Made by a program: the position numbers and the translations under genes
Notes under the pieces: generated by a model
Seen by the model: only the letters and a program-made list of their open reading frames with translations
Database searches by the model: none
Told to the model about the DNA's origin: nothing
Shown: positions 11,288 to 22,662 of the stretch, in pieces
How positions within the stretch are numbered: position 1 is the first letter of the stretch
How the letters are laid out: each line of letters opens with the position of its first letter
Origin: Vitellaria paradoxa
Lineage: Eukaryota; Streptophyta; Magnoliopsida; Ericales; Sapotaceae
NCBI GenBank assembly: GCA_019916065.1
Contig: CM034238.1
Coordinates: forward strand, 25,221,246 to 25,285,245
Direction: 5' to 3'
DNA: 64,000 nt

Positions 11288-11701
11288 CACTCTCTTTGGA
11301 ACACTGAATTTAATAGGATTCGATTTTATTTGATCAGAATTCAAACTAATGCTTATGTTTGGAATTAAGATAAAATTTTATTAGTTTGATTTAATTTGAT
11401 AGCATATTTTAATTTTAAAATTTCTATATTATTTGAAATCTAATTCAAAACAATAGAATTTATTTTTTTCTTAAGTCATCTAAATAATCGATTAAATTTG
11501 TCCACATCCATTATATTTACCATACTTTTTCTTTTCCACTATCATGGTAAAAAAATTCTTCGGTGTTTTTCTTAAATTAATTAATTGAATTATTAAATTC
11601 CAAGTATGTATTTCAAACATAAATTTTTATTTATCAAATCAAATAAATTATTTACTTTAAAATCAAATCAATTATAAAGAGTATTATTTCTAAACAAAAT
11701 A
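11288..11701. mobile_element. Tourist-like MITE (T400), orthologue of 1477
   Basis: Same position after the B3 gene, same ends (CACTCTCTTTGGAACAC on the left), flanked by TTA at 11285-11287 and 11702-11704. 414 bp. Confidence 0.65.
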
Positions 11702-11905
11702 TTAGATTTAATTGTAAAGTTTATTCTAAATTTTTCATGTACTTGCTTTTTTTTTCATGTATTGCTGTTGCTGACCCACTAATATAAAAACAAATTCTTT
11801 TGACGATCAAAAAATGGAACCCCTTCCAATTTAAGTGCATGTCTTCTTATTTAAGTAGACTGGTTAGAATTTAATATAGTTACTTAAAAGTATATGTATT
11901 CCTTA

Positions 11906-12350
11906 CACTCTGTTTGAAATAGTAAATTTGAGGGGATTTAATTTTAGTTGGTAAAATTTTTCACCAATTCTTATCTCTGGAATAAAAATAAAGTTTTATA
12001 AGTTAAACTTAATTTTATTTCATAACTTAAATTTTGAAATTTCTATGTCTTTTGAAATCTAACCCAAAACAATAAATTTTATAAGAATTCATTTTTTCTT
12101 AGACCACCTAATTAAGTGAACAAATTTACTATCATGCATCATGTTTATGATATTTTTTTATTTCCTATTAATATGGTTAAATTTGATGTTTCTCTTAGAT
12201 TAATTCAATTTAATTTTTAAATTCAAGCGTCTATTCCAAATACAAAATTTTATTTATCAAATCAAATCAAAGTAAGTCTTTTTTTTTTTTTTTGGTAATT
12301 AAATCAAAGTAAGTCTTTATTTTAAAAGAAGAATATTTTCAAATGGAGGG
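11906..12350. mobile_element. Tourist-like MITE (T400), orthologue of 2095
   Basis: Flanked by TTA at 11903-11905 and 12351-12353, right end CAAATGGAGGG. It is longer than its orthologues because a short segment with a T-run is duplicated at 12270-12320 (AAATCAAAGTAAGTC occurs twice). Confidence 0.6.
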
Positions 12351-12615
12351 TTATTATTTTACATTTTTAAATTTTTTTTAATATTTCGTCCTCATTAATT
12401 ACCTATTTAGAGTCAAAATCTTTCTTTGGTATAGTATTACCCAACTTAAAATAATTTTAAATTTTTATAAAATTATTTTTGTAATTGTTTTTTATATTAC
12501 CGTAATTACAATAAAAATTATTTTTTAAATAAAAATATCATCTTTCTCTCTTGATCAATATAGATTATTGGCATTTTTAGCTCTAATAATATTAGAAATT
12601 ACCCCTACTAACGAC

Positions 12616-12746
12616 AGTTCCTCGCGTTCGTAGAAAGGAGAGATGCTTGGCATCTCCTCCTACAGAGACGGGAACAGCCTTCGGGCTTACTTGTTGCCAC
12701 ACATCCGGTTAAGGCTTCCCACTTAGGTGGATCTTTCACCCAATTT
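12616..12746. other. GC-rich hairpin-forming island, copy 2
   Basis: Same 131-bp block as 2769-2899 with two substitutions near the left end (CTCGCGTTCG against CTGGTGTTCG). All three stems are unchanged. Followed by a short (TA)n and A-run. Confidence 0.5.
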
Positions 12747-14737
12747 ACATATATATATAAAAAAAAAAATTAGTGTTCCGTGATATTGAATGCAAATAAA
12801 AAGACGTTCATCACACCTTAATATTGAGAAGTCTACATGTAATTAGTTTAATGTTTAGAAAAATATGTGTAATTTGTCTTAAAAATAAAGTAAATTAAAT
12901 TTAATCCAATTTCTTATTTTTTATTTAGGTTAGAAAAATGACGAAAAGTGCTTAAATAATTTAATATTTTAAATCTTCCTATGGGCATGTGCTAGAAAAT
13001 TTAAAAATAAATAATCAATAATTACTACCCGTTTAAACAAAATATAAATTATTAAACATAAAAGTTCAATTTTAACCAATTTTTATTCACCCTTGTAAAA
13101 AATTGGGGTAAATTAAATGGATATCAAGATTCCAAATCCTAGCCAACTTAAAGTCCGCTTCATGTGTAAGTTGGCGTGCTTGTTATGAAATATATATATA
13201 TATATATACATATTTTTTGGTTAAAATGAAATAAATAAAAGAAAATAAAAGTAAGTTAATTCTCTTTCCAATTCTGATTTCCTACTAGAAGTAGGGCTTG
13301 CGCGGATCACAATTGTAACATTATAAATTGCGTAGCAAGCAATATTTCATTTTGTTAACAAGTCTAGAGTTGTTTGGTTGAAAAAAAAAAGTATAATAAA
13401 AATATAAAAATTTGATATAAAAATGATATGTGATTAAATTTAATTAAAAAAATTAATGAATTTTGATTTTTTTATACCAAACAGAGTCTTAATATTTCAC
13501 TATTATGTGGTCATTTGTCATCGGTTCGTTTGAAATCTTTGTAATTATTTCGAATCCTAGTTGTAATGGAATTCGTAATAGTGTTTTTGCGGATGGGGAG
13601 GCAAGGAAATGATGTTTATCAGTGGAAGTAATGAGTTCCCTCCCTCCACCCCTCCATCGTTACTCTTCTCTTTCCATAATCGCACAACTTTTCACCCCCA
13701 TCAGTCTAGTCGGGTTTGAAGTGGCATTCTTGGTTGTGTTTGGCTCTTTAATTTGAGCAAGAAAAGCAGAAATAAAGGAAAATGCATGAAAATAAAGTAG
13801 GCTAAATTTAATTCAATTTTCTTTTTGTTTCTTTTTTACTTAGGTTAGAAAAATGAAAAAAAAAAGTGCTTAAATAATTTAATATTTTGAACCTTCATAT
13901 GAACATGTGCTATAAATTTTAATAAAAAATAACTAATAATTATTACCCATTCAAATCAAATATGAACTATTAAATTCAGAAATTCAATTTTGATCAATTT
14001 TTATTCACACCTAAAAACGTTGCAGTGAATTGAATGAATATCTAAAATCCAAATCCTAGATAACTTAGGTAAAGTACGCTTCATGTGTAAGGTGGCATAT
14101 TTGTTTTATATATATATATATGTATTTATATTTCTGTTTTTTCTAAAATGAAATAAAAAAAGTAAGTCATTTTTTTCAGTTCTGATTTCCTAATAGAAAT
14201 AGGGTTTGCACGATTACAAAGGTAACTTTGTGAATTACGCGACAAATAATATTTCACTTTACTGATAAATCTAATATTTTATTATGTGGTCACTTGTCAT
14301 TAATTCGTTTTGAATCTTTGTCATTATTTCAAATTCTAGGTAAGGGCCCCTTTTGAATTTAAAAAAATTATTATCGTTATTATTATCATTAATTTTCTAT
14401 CAACTTTTTACCAAACAAACAAAAATTTCTAAAAATTTTAAAAATTTTCTTTAATTTTTTACTAAACAATCAAAAGTTACTAGGAATTTATAAAAATTAT
14501 TGAAAATTTTAAATTTTTATCAAATGTATAAAAAGTTTAAGCCAACAACTTTTGTTAAAAAATTACAAAAAATTTCATTTCTAAATGCACCATAGCTTAG
14601 GTGAGGTAGGCTTCATCTATAAGTTAGTATGTTTGTTATAAATATATATATATATATATATTTAGGTTTTTTTTTGTTAAAATAAAATAACTAAAATAAA
14701 AAAGAAAATTAGACCCTTTTCAATTCTAATATTCTAA
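12747..14737. repeat. Spacer Z, module 1: AT-rich sub-repeats
   Basis: No gene seen. Two copies of the Z sub-repeat start near 12885 and 13790. Between them, at about 13369-13490, is a 120-bp block with inverted ends (TTGTTTGGTTG, and ATACCAAACAGAG on the right) that may be another small MITE; it recurs near 39053 and 56203. A short GC-rich stretch at 13570-13740 resembles the 5' flank of the Mediator-26-like gene (TTCTCTTTCCATAATCGCAC occurs in both). Confidence 0.45.
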
Positions 14738-15145
14738 CACTCTATTTGAAATAGTGAATTTGGCATGATTTGATTTTATTTGGTGAGAATTCTTATCAAT
14801 TCTTTTATTTAGAATTAAAATAAAATTTTATAAATTAAACTTCATTTCATTTCACAACTTAAATATTGAAATTTCTCTATCAGTTCAAATTTAACTCAAA
14901 GCACAAAATTTAAAAACAGTAGAATTTGATTAGAATCATTCTTTTCTTAAACCATCTGAATAAATTAATAAATTTATCTTCATATTTATTATACATATAT
15001 ATTTTTAGCCAAATTTAATATTTTTTTAAAACAATTCAATTCTTAATTTCATTTCAAATATATATAAAATTTTATTTATCAAATCAAATCCAATCAAATC
15101 TTTGTTTTAAAATCAAATCAAGTTGCATTAATGTTTCAAACAGTG
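14738..15145. mobile_element. Tourist-like MITE (T400), orthologue of 4059
   Basis: Left end CACTCTATTTGAAATAG, right end TTTCAAACAGTG, flanked by TAA at 14735-14737 and 15146-15148. 408 bp, just upstream of Mediator-26-like copy 2. Confidence 0.65.
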
Positions 15146-15329
15146 TAATAGAATTCGGTTTGAACCAACGGTAATTTTGCGAATTGGGCGGCAAGGAATT
15201 GAACTAGTTCCCTCCGTTACTTCCTCCATGCCTCCTGCTTCTCTTCTCTTTCCATAATCGCACAACTTTTCTCCCCAAATCATCAGTTTATCCGTGTTTG
15301 AAGTTGCGTTCTGGGTTGTGTAATCAATC

Positions 15330-16231
15330 ATGGATACGAATCTTGAAGCCATGAATGAACGGAAGAGGTTCTTCGAAAGTAGAGGGAAAGAGTGTTCGAT
15401 CTTCTGGAGTCCGCAATCAACTACGCTGCTTTGTGTCACCCGGACGAGTTCTTCGAGCGCAGAGATCAAATCGCTCAGTTACTATTTGCGAGGCAGCAAC
15501 GACCACGCGTTCATGTTTCTGATCGAGAAGAAGATGCTGCGACCAATTCAAGCGATTTTTCTGATATGGCTTTGTTGCGGGTGAAGGAGCATAGGGCAGG
15601 GGGATGTGTCTTCACTTCCAAGAAAAGCACATTTGAGTCGAAGCCTGACAGTACTGAAATTGTCATCTCCGATTCTGAAAAACGCCCTGCCTCCGGTAAT
15701 ATTGGTATGGGTACAGAAGAAGATGAAAAACCAAAGCGGCGCCATATAATTAGGATAAAGCTTCGGCCAAAACCTAACAAAGAAGAGCAATTTCCAGCCC
15801 TGGAGGAAGCTGAGTCTCAGGTTGCAAATGAAGAAAAAGAAAAAGAACCAGGGACGAAGTGTGATGCACAAGTCAAACTGCCAGTCCCTCATCGAGTTCC
15901 GAAGAAAAGCTGCACAAAGGCAGCGGAAGTTGGGATTGTGCCCCGAAAATTCTCAGAGAAAAGCAGCGAGAGGAAAATCACAGAGAAAAATAGGGCGATG
16001 ATCAAAGAACAGGAGTCAATGTGCTCGGATTTTGATGTCAAACTTGAAGCCTCCAAGAGGAAACTCCACGAAGGGTACAAACAATTTGAGGACGCAAAGC
16101 GAAAGAAGAAGATACAGATGATTGAGTTGAGAGATCTCCCTCGAGGAGGGGTTGCTTGCAGGCCGGTGCATCACGTTGGAAGCAATAAAGGCAGGCCAAT
16201 GAATCACATTCACAGTTGTTGCACTAGATGA
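15330..16231 (+). pseudogene. Mediator 26-like protein, copy 2, frameshifted
   Basis: Begins with the same ATG and leader as copies 1 and 3 (MDTNLEAMNERKRFF). One base is missing at 15389-15392 (AAAGAGTG against AAAGAAGTG), so translation from this ATG leaves the family frame after residue 20 and stops at 15582-15584. The remaining codons to the TGA at 16229-16231 are intact in the shifted frame and nearly identical to copy 1, including the C-terminal KRKLHEGYKQFEDAKRKKKI block. There is no ATG at the head of that downstream frame, so a full Mediator-26-like protein is not expected. The lesion looks recent because no further stops have accumulated. Confidence 0.8.
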
Positions 16232-19200
16232 TAATCAGCCCCTCAAAGTAATTCACGCAAATAAAAAGAATTGCGTGCAGATGGATCCCTATTTTGTGTT
16301 GTCTTGTAGGGTACCTTCGTTGGGTTCAGCTACTTCTATTAATTGATAAATATAGGTACATAAAATTTTTTTTTCGCGCTTTTCATAATATGTCTTTACT
16401 TGGTCTACCTATACTTGAAACCTGAAAGAGTCTTTGATCTACCCAAATCTGCTTGTATATGAATGTCTTTGAATGATACAAATCAACTTCTTTAGTTTGA
16501 CTCAATTGTCCAGATGATAATTAAATTTATCCAGGTTTATGTTCTAAATGTCTGATATAATTCTTCTGATTCTTTACATAGCCTAAGCGACTAAGGCAGA
16601 CCTGAATCCTCAAACAAAATTGTTTGATTTTTAACTCATACAAACAAAACGTGACACATTTCACCATAATCTCTAGATAAAACAAACCAAAACTCATGAA
16701 TGCTTGTCCCTTTATTCAAATAGTTCATGTTAGTAGTGTAACTAAGTTTCTGTTCTATATATGGTATTGCCAGATTACACATGTTGAGTGCATTGGTTTA
16801 GCTCGGATCAACTGGCAGCTTCATCCTTGCAGACCAATCATACTTGCAAGCGAGTAAATTAAATATTGGAACTTTGGGATACATAATCAATAAGGCACAA
16901 TGATACTGTCCAAACTTATCAAACTCTAAAATCAACCTTTCTATTAATAAAAGAAAAAATTGCCTACATTTAATCATCTCCAAAACCTGGTTGTGCAAGA
17001 GGCTTGGGAAATGGGTTGCCTTTTTTTTTTTTAATTTAAAATCAAATCATAATCTCTTAACATTTGATAATCATTTTCAGACACATAATTCAGTTGGCAA
17101 TGTGGGCAACAGAACAATAATAAATTCATCAAATTCTGACCTAGCCACCCCAGAAACATTGTAATAAAATAAAAAATAAAAAAGATATATATATACATAC
17201 ATGAACACACATTCCTCCCATTATTCAAAACTTTGGACAACTATTTCTCAACAACAATAGAGCCCACAAACAGAAACATGCAGCCATATATTGTCTTAGA
17301 AAATTTTAAAATCTTGTTCACCACTAAAAAATTGCATAGAAACCAACAAAATATTTGAGGACAATTTACATAAACATAAAACCGCAATTTAGACATGAAG
17401 AACAATAAACCATTACCAATATTTTCACACAGAGTAACAATATTTGATGCAATAGCCTGTTGTCAAACATAATGCAACTTAAATATGAAATATAACAGTA
17501 ATACTGGAATTACAGGCTCAATCTCAAATAACTGGGATACAGCTTTAACAACGTAATTTTAAATATCAATTCCCTTTTTTTCCAAAAATTGAGTGTAATT
17601 TCCATGATGTTTAAGTAGGTTTAGTCCCCAAATTTTGGTTAAACAATTTATTTCAACCATCACCTTGCTTTGTTGGGAAAAAAGGCCTAGCCAACAAGAT
17701 AAGGAAGTATTATGGTGATATAGAGTCAAGTTGTTTCTTTTACCGATTTTCCACAAGGAAACATCAATGCTTAATTCTGATGTGTAAACCAATACTAAAC
17801 ACATACCCATTATCCAATCTTCCGTACAATCTTAAAACATCATGAGATTTCAACTAATATTAAACACATAACAATTATCTGATCTTTCATAAAATCTTAA
17901 ACATCATGAAATTTCAACAAGGAATAAAATATTAAAGGCAACACAAATAAGTTGGAGGTAGTTCTCCCATAATTTAGTTGCAAAATATTATTCACCATCC
18001 AAATTTGAAGTCAACTAGTGCTCTACTATCTGAACCCGAACTTTATCATAGAGTGGAAAGAAATTGAAACCACAATGTTAAAAGTTAGATTGTAAAATTT
18101 ATGGAATGTAGTTTTGAAAGAATAACATGTCCTACATTGAAAGTTTAAGAACCTTTTACTCAATCTTTTAAATAGACAAAAGTTAAGCATGTAAGACTGG
18201 TAACTTTGGAAAATAAATAAATGTAGATTTACATAAATTAGTAAACCTCAATAAACCCTATTTCATTTCTCCAAGATTCTCTCATTCATTAGTATATACA
18301 TCAGTAGCTTCTTTAGAAACACATTCAAACAGCAAGAAGGCATATGTTTTGAGGCAAAACAGGGTGATGTCACCCTCTAAACACTTTTTTCCACTCTCTA
18401 GTCTTCTTGTTGCCGTAACTCCCCTTCTTAATCTACCTTGAGGCTCTGAAATGGGCTGTGGACAACTCCTTTCTACACATTCATTTCTTTTCTAACTCAG
18501 CTAACTTCATTGGACAACTGACAGGGTAGAATGACCTTAAAGCAGTGGCAACACCTCTCCTCTGTGAAATATATATATATATATATGTACACTTTACAGC
18601 TACAACATTAGTTACAAATTATTTTCACTTTGTTTGCTCTATGGCTGATTCAGTACTTTGCCCCAACTCGCAAAATTTCTTTTTTCAACACAATTATCTT
18701 AATGGCAGGAGGAATACTTATCACGCTTGCCTCCTTTTCTTATTAGCTGGTGCACATCATCCTAAGGATGGATTGACCTGATAGAAGGGGTTTGGGCTCT
18801 CCATCTTTTGGGCATATTTCTGTGCAAATCTTTCTTCTCTGATAAATCAGATATTTTGGAAACCTTTGCCGCCTGAATAGAGGTCCATAAGAAGCTAAAT
18901 ACCAACAATTAAAAAAAATATATGCTTCAAATGAGCAGAAAACAGTGTCTTTTATTACCTTACTGCTGCTATGTGTGCTCAGAATAACCTAGAAAGAACC
19001 TTGATCGTCTGCTTTTGAACAGGTTCTTTCTGATTCCTGGAGAATCTTGGATTGTTCCAAAATCGTGTGTAGACATGTTTTAATATCAAATTCTTGGTGT
19101 TTGGATGAAAGAAAAGGACAAAATTATGTGGAAGTGGGCAATTGTCGACATTCTCTGAGCTCATCAATCATTTCTCCCAGAATTTCATGTTACAAATAAT

Positions 19201-19671
19201 TTGAACAGATGCAGTTAAGTTTCCAAATAGCAACGAAATGCAGTCCACCGTTTGTGGTTTTAAATTTCAATAGCAAGAGTGGTTCCACATTAACTACATA
19301 AAATGGACATGGAGATGGTAACCAAGGTAAGAAGAAGTTTATATCTGAAACAGCAACCTTATTTCCACGCGTATGATAGATTTCTTTGCTACGTGAAGTT
19401 GGAGGGCCAATATACTTTTTCATCTATTTGAAGAATTTAAAAGTAGCATTTGTTGTACATTAATCGCATCAATTCGATATTTCATCTTTTCAAAAAGTCT
19501 AAAAACTAAACAATGTTGTTTGTCTACATGTGCTCACTCTTATAATCTATTTTTTATTTTAGATTGCGAGTGGCCAATCTAAATCATTTATTTGAAGGTA
19601 GAATCTAAAGGCTTTTTGAAACAATTTACAGATGCTCCATGATATTGAATGCCTGCCTCAAACGTGACAAC
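16232..19671. other. Downstream flank of copy 2 and spacer X (left part)
   Basis: The first 420 bp are the conserved 3' flank. The rest (from about 16655) is spacer X, also found at 42775-45787 and missing from module 1. I recognise no gene. Two short minus-strand frames (18979-19167; 19190-19423) exist; the second has a counterpart at 45298-45534 (IGPPTSRSKEIYHTRG against IGPPTSHSKEIYHTHG), but identity is no higher than in the surrounding DNA and the first is broken in module 3. Confidence 0.5.
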
Positions 19672-19676
19672 TGCCT

Positions 19677-20557
19677 TGTTAGTGTCTGTATAGGTTTTTG
19701 ATTGGCAATTCCTGAACAAACACTTTACTTGTATTGGTTTCCTAAAATGTCATACTGTTGGTGAGTTAGTTCACAAACATAAGCCAAAGAATGTTTGTGA
19801 ATTTTGGAATCTGGTTGGGAGATTATTTGTTACAGAGGAGATTGTCACAGGTTTCAAGTCTTCGGTTCTGTTCTCTGTTTTTCTCTGAAAGCAGGTTCTT
19901 GAGCATGAGCAGGGAAGCTCGTGCCCAAGAGCTGCCCCAGTCAGTCGCGCAGATTTTTTTTAAGGATTTCTAAAAGACTTTTTTACCCCTACTTTTGATA
20001 TAAAAAGAAAATATTCTTTTCCAACCCTAAGCTTTTTGGTTCTGCGCAGTTGATACTTACTTTTCTCTGCAAAAAGCTGTGAGGATGATTTTGGGTTCTT
20101 GATGATTCGAATCTAAGGCTCTTTTTACCATCTTTGGCAAAAATCTCTCTCTCTTGAAGCTCAGATCTGTGGTGTGGAATCAGATTGGGGAGCTGATGTC
20201 TTCATGGATTGAAGGCAGAAATCTTCATGGGTTGAGGTGAGTTGTGGGTAGTCTAGCAACCAAGGTTAGGGGATTGATGTACAAGTAAGTCAATGGGATT
20301 TGATTGGGAAAACTTGTAAAACTCTCCTTGAACACCTTGTAACCTCATTTCTTTATAGTGAAGATTTTTTGATTGATCCACTTACGGATCCGGGGTTGTT
20401 TCTCCTTTGGGTTCAAAGGAGTTTTTTCCCTAGTTAACAAAACTCTTGTGTCTTTGTGGTGGATGATTGCTATGAGCAGATTTTTCTTTATGAATGTTAG
20501 TTAAGTTCAGTTTGTAATCTCCTGTATTGAATACCAGTGAGTGATTTGGGAGTTTCA
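19677..20557 (+). repeat. 5' LTR of Sirevirus-type element
   Basis: 881 bp, TG...CA ends. A TATA-like motif (TATAAAAAG, 19999-20007) probably drives the element's transcript. The small open stretch at 19791-19973 occurs in both LTRs and is not considered a gene. Confidence 0.95.
19999..20007 (+). promoter_or_regulatory. TATA box of the LTR
   Basis: TATAAAAAG within the 5' LTR, about 630 bp before the gag start; the same motif occurs in the 3' LTR. Role as core promoter is inferred from position. Confidence 0.5.
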
Positions 20558-20559
20558 AT

Positions 20560-20571
20560 TGGTATCAGAGC
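20560..20571 (+). other. Primer binding site, initiator Met-tRNA
   Basis: TGGTATCAGAGC, two bases after the 5' LTR, complementary to the 3' end of plant initiator Met-tRNA and typical of copia elements. Confidence 0.92.
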
Positions 20572-20631
20572 ATCAGGTGCTATTTGTTGTGGGTTAGACT
20601 TTCTGTCTAAGAGTAGATCCGAATAGTATCC

Positions 20632-22662
20632 ATGGATAACCAAAGGGAAGGTCAGTCCACTGTTAGGCCACCGTTTCTAGATAGGTCCAACTATTATTAC
20701 TGGAAAGCTAGGATGCGAGCTTTCCTTAAATCCATAGATAAAAGGGTTTGGGACTCAGTTACAGATGGATGGAAGCCCCCTACAGTGAGTGATACAGATT
20801 TGACACCAAAAGCGAAAAGGGAGTGGACACAACAAGATAATGAAGCTGCTGGCTGGAACAGTAAGGCACTAAATGCAATTTTCTGCAGTGTGTCAGAAGA
20901 TGAATTTCGAAGGATTTCTAATTGTGAAGTTGCTAAAGAAGCTTGGGATGTGTTGCAAGTTACCTATGAGGGTACTATTGCTGTGAAAATAGCAAAGTTG
21001 CAGCGGCTGACCACTAGTTTTGAAGTCATTCGAATGGCAGAAAATGAGACATTTGATCAGTTTTATATCAAATTAAGTGACATTGTTAACTCCTCCATTA
21101 ATTTGGGCGAAACTATCTCACAGTCTAAGATAGTTCGAAAAATTCTTAGGTCTTTACCAGAGAGGTTTCAACCCAAAGTGACAGCAATTGAAGAAAGTAA
21201 AGATGTAGATCAGATGAAAGTGGAAGAATTAGTGGGCTCATTGCAGACCTATGAGGTGAATATAAATCAAAACAAAAGGAGTAAAGGAGTTGCACTAAGC
21301 TCAATCACAGAGGAAGAAATTAATGATGTGGACACTTCTAAAATCAGTGCAGATGACATAGCCTTGTTGGTTAAGAAGTTCAAAAATTTTTCTAAGAAAA
21401 ATTTTGTGAACAAACCAGCTAGATTCAACAAAGGAGTGAAGAAAAGAAATGGAGAAAATTTCAAAAGTCTGAAGAAGCCGGATAGATCTGCAGACAAACA
21501 ATGCTTTGAGTGCAAGAGGTATGGACATTTTGCACATGAGTGTGCAAATAGACTAAAAAGGAAAAACAAGAAAGTATTCACAGCTTCGTCGGATAATGAA
21601 GATGAATCGAAGAGTGAGGGAGATCAGGAGGAGATTGAGTCCACAGGGTCTGAAGATAATACATCCCAAGTGCTTGCCTTCATGGTGAAGTCTCAAAGTC
21701 TCACTCAAGATAAGATTTCTGAAGTCAGTAATGCCTTGAAGAAGGACTCAGAAGATGACAAGAGCATAACTTCAGAATCTGATGGTGAAAGTAATGTACT
21801 TGAGCAATTTGAGTTGTTGCAAGAAAAGTATTCTGAGTTGTATCAACAGAGCTTAGTTCTAGCTAAACATAAAGGAAAAGCTATCTCAAAGCTTAATGTT
21901 GTTGAAGCTGAAAAAGAAAGATTGATGAATGAAGTTGAAGATTACAAAATCAAGGTTCTTGAGCTGGAAAATCTGATTGAAGTTTTAAAAAGAAATGAGG
22001 AGAAACTGAATTTTCAAAATCAGAATTTAGAAAAGGAAGTGGAAGAATTGAAGAAAAACATTCTCAAAATAACTCAGTCCTTTAAGAAATGGGAATCTGG
22101 TACTAAGAAACTGGATGATATATTGAAAGCTCAGAGAAATCCAAATGACAAAGCTGGACTTGGAAGCAAAAATCAGTCTATGTCAGGTTCAAGTAAAGCA
22201 ATCAAACAAATCATGTTTGTAGCAGCTAGCAAGAGTAAAGTGGAAGCTCCAAATGAGAAAACCTTGGAAAAGAAGCATGAGATTTTGCATTCCAGTGGAA
22301 GTAGAAATATTCAAGAGAAGGGTGTTCATGGGGCAAGTAAGAATCATCTGAGAGGTAATTCATCTTCCAATTGCTGGTCTCGGCATGGAGGTAAAAATCT
22401 TTTCAACACTAATGCTCCCTTGTTGAACCGTGAACAAACTTGGAAATTTGTTCCCATTTGTCACTTCTGTGGGATCAGAGGTCACATTAGACCTTACTGT
22501 CATAAACTCCATGGATTACCTTTTGATTATCTTAAGTCAAGAGCTAATTCTGTGAGAAATTTTAAAAGAACATTGTTTTTGAAAAACAGATACAGTTCTC
22601 TTGATCAGATTTTTGATGAAACAAATAGAGCTCCATTCAAACCAAATAGGAAAAATTTTTAG
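20632..22662 (+). CDS. gag: Gag of Sirevirus-type copia element
   Basis: 676 residues from the ATG at 20632, 60 bases after the primer site. The N-terminal part (WKARMRAFLKSID, AKEAWDVLQVTYEG, RSLPERFQPKVTAIEE) is the copia gag/UBN2 domain that forms the capsid-like particle. Residues 291-304 are a CCHC zinc knuckle (CFECKRYGHFAHEC), followed by an acidic Ser/Glu stretch and a heptad-like coiled-coil region (about 400-490). A second CCHC knuckle follows at 610-623 (CHFCGIRGHIRPYC). Two knuckles with an intervening coiled coil fit the long gag of Sireviruses. It ends at a TAG (22660-22662), but the same frame continues into protease, so this stop is either a nonsense mutation or a readthrough point. 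Confidence 0.9.
   Translation: MDNQREGQSTVRPPFLDRSNYYYWKARMRAFLKSIDKRVWDSVTDGWKPPTVSDTDLTPKAKREWTQQDNEAAGWNSKALNAIFCSVSEDEFRRISNCEVAKEAWDVLQVTYEGTIAVKIAKLQRLTTSFEVIRMAENETFDQFYIKLSDIVNSSINLGETISQSKIVRKILRSLPERFQPKVTAIEESKDVDQMKVEELVGSLQTYEVNINQNKRSKGVALSSITEEEINDVDTSKISADDIALLVKKFKNFSKKNFVNKPARFNKGVKKRNGENFKSLKKPDRSADKQCFECKRYGHFAHECANRLKRKNKKVFTASSDNEDESKSEGDQEEIESTGSEDNTSQVLAFMVKSQSLTQDKISEVSNALKKDSEDDKSITSESDGESNVLEQFELLQEKYSELYQQSLVLAKHKGKAISKLNVVEAEKERLMNEVEDYKIKVLELENLIEVLKRNEEKLNFQNQNLEKEVEELKKNILKITQSFKKWESGTKKLDDILKAQRNPNDKAGLGSKNQSMSGSSKAIKQIMFVAASKSKVEAPNEKTLEKKHEILHSSGSRNIQEKGVHGASKNHLRGNSSSNCWSRHGGKNLFNTNAPLLNREQTWKFVPICHFCGIRGHIRPYCHKLHGLPFDYLKSRANSVRNFKRTLFLKNRYSSLDQIFDETNRAPFKPNRKNF

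Noticed and set aside
15392..16231. Separate Mediator-26-like gene starting at 15392
   Set aside because: The first codon of that frame is GTG; the family ATG at 15330 is present but frameshifted. It is one broken gene, not a shorter intact one.
18979..19423. Minus-strand genes in spacer X
   Set aside because: One has an open counterpart in module 3, but similarity is no higher than in flanking DNA, and its neighbour is broken there; no recognisable family.
19791..19973. Small gene at 19791 and its twin at 29648
   Set aside because: Both lie wholly inside the two LTRs at the same relative position; chance open stretch.
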